Positions 59,890-64,000 of a stretch of DNA of 64,000 nt are shown here, piece by piece. A program made the position numbers and the translations under genes. The stretch's first letter is position 1; each line of letters opens with the position of its first letter. The DNA lies in NCBI RefSeq assembly GCF_021602025.1, contig NZ_BQHW01000012.1, positions 96,022 to 160,021 on the forward strand, written 5' to 3'. The notes beneath the pieces were generated by a model. The model searched no databases. It saw only the letters and a program-made list of their open reading frames with translations, and was not told the DNA's origin. The stretch is from Pseudomonas ceruminis (lineage in GTDB: Bacteria > Pseudomonadota > Gammaproteobacteria > Pseudomonadales > Pseudomonadaceae).

Positions 59890-59917
59890 ATCAGGCCGGC
59901 CATTATACCGGCCTGAT
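59890..59917. repeat. Hairpin between tuf and tRNA-Trp
   Basis: The 10-bp perfect stem atcaggccgg/ccggcctgat has an 8-nt loop and no T-run toward tRNA-Trp. It is probably an RNA-processing or 3'-end-protecting structure of the tuf mRNA. Confidence 0.6.
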
Positions 59918-59933
59918 CAAGTAAATCAACTAC

Positions 59934-61127
59934 TTATTCAATAATTTTTGCGACAACACCGGCGCCGACGGTACGACCGCCTTCACGGATAGCGAAGCGC
60001 AGACCGTCTTCCATTGCGATGGTCTTGATCAGGGTAACAGTCATCTGAATGTTGTCACCTGGCATTACCATTTCAACGCCTTCCGGCAGTTCGCAGTTAC
60101 CGGTCACGTCAGTGGTACGGAAGTAGAACTGAGGACGGTAGCCTTTGAAGAACGGAGTGTGACGACCGCCTTCTTCTTTCGACAGAACGTAGACTTCTGC
60201 GGTGAACTTGGTGTGCGGCTTGACCGAACCTGGCTTGACCAGAACCTGGCCACGCTCAACGTCGTCACGCTTGGTACCACGCAGCAGAACGCCGCAGTTC
60301 TCGCCAGCACGGCCTTCGTCCAGCAGCTTGCGGAACATCTCAACACCGGTGCAGGTGGTGGTGGTGGTGTCACGCAGACCAACGATTTCCAGCGGATCCT
60401 GAACGCGGACGATACCACGCTCGATACGACCGGTAACAACGGTACCACGACCCGAGATCGAGAATACGTCTTCGATCGGCATCAGGAACGGCTGGTCAAC
60501 GGCACGAACTGGCTCAGGGATGTAGGCATCCAGAGTTTCTACCAGCTTCTTAACAGCGGTAGTGCCCATTTCGTTGTCGTCTTTGCCTTCCAGCGCCATA
60601 CGAGCCGAACCGATGATGATCGGGGTGTCGTCGCCTGGGAAGTCGTAGGTGGACAGCAGGTCGCGAACTTCCATCTCGACCAGTTCCAGCAGCTCAGCGT
60701 CGTCTACCAGGTCAGCCTTGTTCAGGAAGACCACGATGTACGGAACGCCAACCTGACGGGACAGCAGGATGTGCTCACGGGTTTGTGGCATCGGACCATC
60801 GGCGGCCGAGCAAACCAGGATCGCGCCGTCCATCTGGGCAGCACCGGTGATCATGTTCTTCACGTAGTCAGCGTGACCTGGGCAGTCGACGTGAGCGTAG
60901 TGACGAATGTTCGAGTTGTACTCGACGTGAGCGGTGTTGATGGTGATACCGCGCGCTTTTTCTTCCGGAGCCGAGTCGATCTTGTCGAACTCAACGACTG
61001 CCGAACCGAAAACTTCGGAGCAGACGCGAGTCAGAGCTGCGGTCAGAGTGGTCTTACCGTGGTCAACGTGGCCGATAGTGCCGACGTTAACGTGGGGAAG
61101 GGAACGATCAAACTTTTCCTTAGCCAT
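59934..61127 (-). CDS. tuf: Elongation factor Tu (copy in tRNA-tufB-type unit)
   Basis: The product is 397 residues and appears identical to the copy at 43343-44536. It starts at an ATG (61127). The last ten or so codons differ from the first copy only silently, and one silent change lies near the start; the long middle is identical as far as I compared it. It is transcribed downstream of tRNA-Tyr, tRNA-Gly and tRNA-Thr. Confidence 0.98.
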   Translation of the reverse strand: MAKEKFDRSLPHVNVGTIGHVDHGKTTLTAALTRVCSEVFGSAVVEFDKIDSAPEEKARGITINTAHVEYNSNIRHYAHVDCPGHADYVKNMITGAAQMDGAILVCSAADGPMPQTREHILLSRQVGVPYIVVFLNKADLVDDAELLELVEMEVRDLLSTYDFPGDDTPIIIGSARMALEGKDDNEMGTTAVKKLVETLDAYIPEPVRAVDQPFLMPIEDVFSISGRGTVVTGRIERGIVRVQDPLEIVGLRDTTTTTCTGVEMFRKLLDEGRAGENCGVLLRGTKRDDVERGQVLVKPGSVKPHTKFTAEVYVLSKEEGGRHTPFFKGYRPQFYFRTTDVTGNCELPEGVEMVMPGDNIQMTVTLIKTIAMEDGLRFAIREGGRTVGAGVVAKIIE

Positions 61128-61205
61128 CGATACAATCCTCCGCAGAAGAAATAGTCTTGCACTGATAAAACAAAGGCAGATATTTTCATATCTGCCTTGT
61201 TTATA

Positions 61206-61281
61206 TGGAGCTCTTGAGCGGACTTGAACCGCTGACCTCACCCTTACCAAGGGTGTGCTCTACCAACTGAGCTACAAGAGC
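61206..61281 (-). tRNA. tRNA-Thr (anticodon GGT)
   Basis: The gene is 76 nt with the CCA encoded at 61206-61208. The acceptor is GCTCTTG and the anticodon is complementary to 61246-61248. Confidence 0.96.
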
Positions 61282-61310
61282 GAAACACTTTTTGCAAAAA
61301 CCAGCAAACT

Positions 61311-61384
<74 letters not shown>

Positions 61385-61408
61385 GGAGCCTGCAGCTCTC
61401 GCTAAAAC

Positions 61409-61492
61409 TGGTGGAGGGAGAAGGATTCGAACCTTCGAAGCTCTCGCAACGGATTTACAGTCCGTCCCCTTTGGCCGCTCGGGAATCCCTCC
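61409..61492 (-). tRNA. tRNA-Tyr (anticodon GTA)
   Basis: The gene is 84 nt, with the long variable arm of class II tRNAs. The acceptor is GGAGGGA, CCA is encoded at 61409-61411, and the anticodon is complementary to 61456-61458. It is the first gene of the tRNA-tuf unit. Confidence 0.96.
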
Positions 61493-61507
61493 TGCTTTGT
61501 GGGCGGC

Positions 61508-61536
61508 ATTCTCAACTCTTGCCGTCCTGTTGTCAA
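61508..61536 (-). promoter_or_regulatory. Sigma70 promoter of the tRNA-Tyr/Gly/Thr-tuf unit
   Basis: TTGACA (61531-61536) and GAGAAT (61508-61513) are 17 bp apart on the minus strand. A GC-rich discriminator (gccgccc) follows, a mark of stringently controlled stable-RNA promoters. Confidence 0.85.
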
Positions 61537-61637
61537 GCTTTTTTTCAATTAAATCTTGAAGTTAGCTACTTTGACAACCGCTTCCAGCGCCACCACCTGA
61601 GTGGTGTTCCCTGTGAAGCGGGCGCCATTCTATCAAG

Positions 61638-62063
61638 CTATTCACCAGTTGCAATACCCTGGCAGAAAATAATTTTGTGTTTTAAGTCTTTGAAATCGTT
61701 GGAAAGACTGGCGAGTACCGCTTCGTCCAGCAAACGCTCGCTTTCGGGGGTTATCTTGAGCCAGAAACCATCGGCACCCGGCAGTTGGCCGGCTACCGGT
61801 AGCGCGTTGATATCCAGGCTCAGCAAGCGCTGGCGCAGTGCGCCCAACTGCTCTTGACCAGCAAAGCCACCTACTACAAGGCATTCATCACGACGCCGGG
61901 GCGGCGCCGAGACGCCCGCCTCACGCAACAGGCGGATTTCCTGTTGATTACCTTTGTATAGCGACAGTGGAGCGACATCCTTGGCTTTCAGCGGGGCTTC
62001 CTGTTGGTGCCATACGTAGTAGAAGACGTTAAGCACCAGCAATAGCAGAAACAACCAACGCAT
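61638..62063 (-). CDS. SPOR-like membrane-anchored protein
   Basis: The product is 141 residues. A single N-terminal helix (RWLFLLLLVLNVFYYVW) is followed by a linker and a C-terminal domain of about 75 residues resembling a SPOR fold (ECLVVGGFAGQEQLGALRQR, then FWLKITPES). SPOR domains bind denuded peptidoglycan. The start at 62063 puts the helix at the N-terminus; a start at 62102 would overlap coaX. Position after coaX is conserved in Pseudomonas. Confidence 0.75.
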   Translation of the reverse strand: MRWLFLLLLVLNVFYYVWHQQEAPLKAKDVAPLSLYKGNQQEIRLLREAGVSAPPRRRDECLVVGGFAGQEQLGALRQRLLSLDINALPVAGQLPGADGFWLKITPESERLLDEAVLASLSNDFKDLKHKIIFCQGIATGE

Positions 62064-62070
62064 AAGCACC

Positions 62071-62820
62071 TCAGCCCAATGGGCAAGCCATTGCCAAACC
62101 AACGAATACCAGGTCAGGAACTACACGCGCTTGCGGCGCAGCTTCACGTACCAGGGGAGCATCACCGCCGGTTAGGAACACCGTGAAGTCCTCGCCCCAC
62201 AAAGCGCGCGCCTGCTCGAGTTGAGTGCGAGCAAAACCTTGTAGCATCAGGACACAACCCCGCTCGACCGCCTCGACGGTGGAGCGCCCCGGGGCCAAGC
62301 TGGTCAATGCTCGCTCGGCGGAGGCATCGTCATAGCGGATACGGCGCGTATGCGTGCGCAGCTGGCTGCGCATCAGCGGCATACCCGGGCAAATATACCC
62401 GCCAAGATGCTCGCCATTCGCCGACACGAAATCTGCCTTCGCGGCAGTGCCCAGATCGATCACCAGGCACGCCCGCTTTGCCAGGTGATACGCACCTAGC
62501 GCAGCGAGCCAACGGTCCATGCCCAGTCGTTGGTAGTCTTCGTAACCGTTGCGAACCCCGGCCATTTCCTGGGCAGGCTGCGCGACGCGCGCTTCTACGG
62601 AGAACGCCTGGGCAATCAATTGGCAAAGCGCTGCCGTCTCTTCCTCGCTGCGCACACTGACAATACGGCAACCGCCAATGCGCAGTGAAGCCAAAGCACT
62701 CACCTCGGCCACCAGAGCCTGGTCCGAATCCACGATCCCGCCACCCACGATCGTCGCGTCGGCAGCATGAATTACACGCCATTTGATAAAGCTGTTACCG
62801 CAATCGAGCTCAAGAATCAT
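62071..62820 (-). CDS. coaX: Pantothenate kinase, type III
   Basis: This enzyme phosphorylates pantothenate in the first step of coenzyme A synthesis. It is 249 residues. The phosphate-binding motif is [12 protein letters not shown] at the N-terminus, and [14 protein letters not shown] with [11 protein letters not shown] follows. The gene overlaps the end of birA by 11 nt. Confidence 0.94.
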   Translation of the reverse strand: MILELDCGNSFIKWRVIHAADATIVGGGIVDSDQALVAEVSALASLRIGGCRIVSVRSEEETAALCQLIAQAFSVEARVAQPAQEMAGVRNGYEDYQRLGMDRWLAALGAYHLAKRACLVIDLGTAAKADFVSANGEHLGGYICPGMPLMRSQLRTHTRRIRYDDASAERALTSLAPGRSTVEAVERGCVLMLQGFARTQLEQARALWGEDFTVFLTGGDAPLVREAAPQARVVPDLVFVGLAMACPLG

Positions 62821-63769
62821 CACGCAACCTCAAACTGAGCTCACCACCGCTGAAGCTCTTTTCCACACCGTCGACCTCAAGTCGCAAACCACCCTGCCCG
62901 TCCACACCCAGCACTACGCCCTGGATCTGGGTACTGCCGGCGATGAGCGAAACGTTTTGCCCTTGCCACAGGTGCGCCTGCTCCCACTCCTCCTGGAAAG
63001 CAGCAAAACCATAGCGGCGATGACGAGCCAACTCATGCTGCAGCTGCTGGCTAAGCACCGCGACCAGGCGATTACGGTCAATTGTGCAACCAAGCTCACG
63101 CCGTATCGAGGTCCATTGCTGGTCTACCTGATCGTTGGTCTGCATATTTACGTTAATGCCGATACCCAGAACGACGTGACATACGTCCGCCGGATCACCC
63201 ACAAGCTCGAGGAGAATGCCGGTTATCTTCTGACCGCGGACAAGCACATCGTTTGGCCACTTGAGACCCACATCCTTGACACCGAAACTTTGCAGTGCAC
63301 GCATTACAGCCAACCCGACCACAAGGCTCAGCCCTTCGAGCTGCCGCATGCCACCGTCGACCCGCAATACCAGGCTGTAATAGAGATTTTCTGCGAACGG
63401 GCTCACCCACTGGCGGCCGCGCCGTCCGCGCCCAGCACTCTGGCGCTCGGCCAGGACCAGAAATGGAGCGACCTGCCCCTCGGCCACAAGGCGGAGCCCT
63501 TCAGCGTTAGTCGAATCAATCGCTTCATGGATGAATACGGGCCACTGCTCGCCCGCGGCAAACTCGGCAATAGCCTGTGCCTCGAGCAGGGCAAGCGGCG
63601 CCGCTAGCTGGTAACCGCGCCCGCGAACCTTGTGAATAGTGAGGTTCAGTTCACTTTCCAGGTGCTGCAGCTGCTTCCAAACGGCACTGCGACTCACCCC
63701 AAGGGCTGCCCCCAAGGCTTCGCCGGAATGGAACCGGCCATCCTTGAGGAGATTCAACAACTTCAGCAT
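62810..63769 (-). CDS. birA: Biotin-[acetyl-CoA-carboxylase] ligase and biotin operon repressor
   Basis: The product is 319 residues from [14 protein letters not shown]. An N-terminal winged helix ([20 protein letters not shown]) gives the repressor function. The ligase domain has the biotin loop [10 protein letters not shown] and the KWPNDV motif. It lies between the rRNA operon end and coaX. Confidence 0.96.
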   Translation of the reverse strand: MLKLLNLLKDGRFHSGEALGAALGVSRSAVWKQLQHLESELNLTIHKVRGRGYQLAAPLALLEAQAIAEFAAGEQWPVFIHEAIDSTNAEGLRLVAEGQVAPFLVLAERQSAGRGRRGRQWVSPFAENLYYSLVLRVDGGMRQLEGLSLVVGLAVMRALQSFGVKDVGLKWPNDVLVRGQKITGILLELVGDPADVCHVVLGIGINVNMQTNDQVDQQWTSIRRELGCTIDRNRLVAVLSQQLQHELARHRRYGFAAFQEEWEQAHLWQGQNVSLIAGSTQIQGVVLGVDGQGGLRLEVDGVEKSFSGGELSLRLRDDS

Positions 63770-63880
63770 GCCAGTCTCGACTTGGAATAAGGCTGGCATG
63801 ATAGCTAGGGGTAGTGAGCTTGCATAGGAAAAGGGCAGCCTGGAATGGCCACAAGCAAGGTGTTTTTCGCCTTGAAAGAC

Positions 63881-63914
63881 AAAACCCCTACCTGCTCGCG
63901 CAGATAGGGGTTTT
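63881..63914 (-). terminator. Terminator of the rRNA operon
   Basis: aaaaccccta and taggggtttt form a 10-bp stem that extends imperfectly toward the loop. It lies directly after the 5S 3' end on the minus strand. Confidence 0.9.
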
Positions 63915-63925
63915 GCGAAATGAAT

Positions 63926-64000
63926 CTTGACGATGACCTACTCTCACATGGGGAAACCCCACACTACCATCGGCGATGCATCGTTTCACTACTGAGTTCG
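63926..64000 (-). rRNA. rrf: 5S ribosomal RNA (3' portion; 5' part outside window)
   Basis: The minus strand reads cgaactcagtagtgaaacga and continues to the end ggtcatcgtcaaga, the conserved 3' half of Pseudomonas 5S rRNA. The gene continues past the right edge. This shows that an rRNA operon on the minus strand ends here. Confidence 0.95.

Overview
The window comes from a Pseudomonas chromosome, most likely the P. putida group. GC content is high. The spacers carry P. putida-style REP palindromes. The gene order is the pseudomonad arrangement: 5S rRNA, birA, coaX, a SPOR-like protein, tRNA-Tyr/Gly/Thr, tuf, tRNA-Trp, secE, nusG, rplKAJL, rpoBC, rpsLG, fusA, tuf, then the S10, spc and alpha operons, then catalase and ferritin. 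This is an inference from content, because no search was run.

Region 1 (1-3400): a partial HTH regulator (minus), an alanine/glycine:cation symporter and a cytoplasmic L-asparaginase (plus). Region 2 (3471-12607, minus): a self-contained selenoprotein locus, fdoG-fdoH-fdoI-fdhE-selA-selB-selC. fdoG has an in-frame UGA at 12017-12019, followed by a textbook bacterial SECIS hairpin. The same strand then supplies the selenocysteine synthase, the special elongation factor and tRNA-Sec. Only selD is missing from the window. Region 3 (12608-13744): a repeat-rich spacer with a perfect 60-bp inverted repeat, two related direct repeats and one small DUF3077-like gene.

Region 4 (13745-22195): an accessory-looking cassette. 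It holds a five-gene peptide-type ABC importer operon with an argininosuccinate-lyase-superfamily enzyme embedded in it, a divergent LysR regulator with a candidate operator, and a secreted GlcG/HbpS-type protein. The lyase has the catalytic signature loop but carries Ile where argininosuccinate lyases carry a substrate-binding Asn. I read this as uptake and C-N cleavage of an unknown N-substituted aspartate-like compound. It is the best candidate here for an undescribed system.

Region 5 (22224-29495): ssb with an MFS transporter, divergent uvrA, a heme-ligand-less ferritin of the bacterioferritin family, and a monofunctional catalase. Region 6 (29512-61492, minus): the transcription/translation core, comprising the alpha, spc, S10, str and rif clusters, nusG-secE, two nearly identical tuf genes and four tRNAs. 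I can see sigma70-type promoters for the str and S10 operons and the tRNA-tuf unit, a terminator between tuf and rpsJ, an attenuator between rplL and rpoB, and two unexpected hairpins inside the spc operon between rpsN and rpsH. Region 7 (61638-64000, minus): a SPOR-like protein, coaX, birA and the 3' end of a 5S rRNA gene with its terminator.
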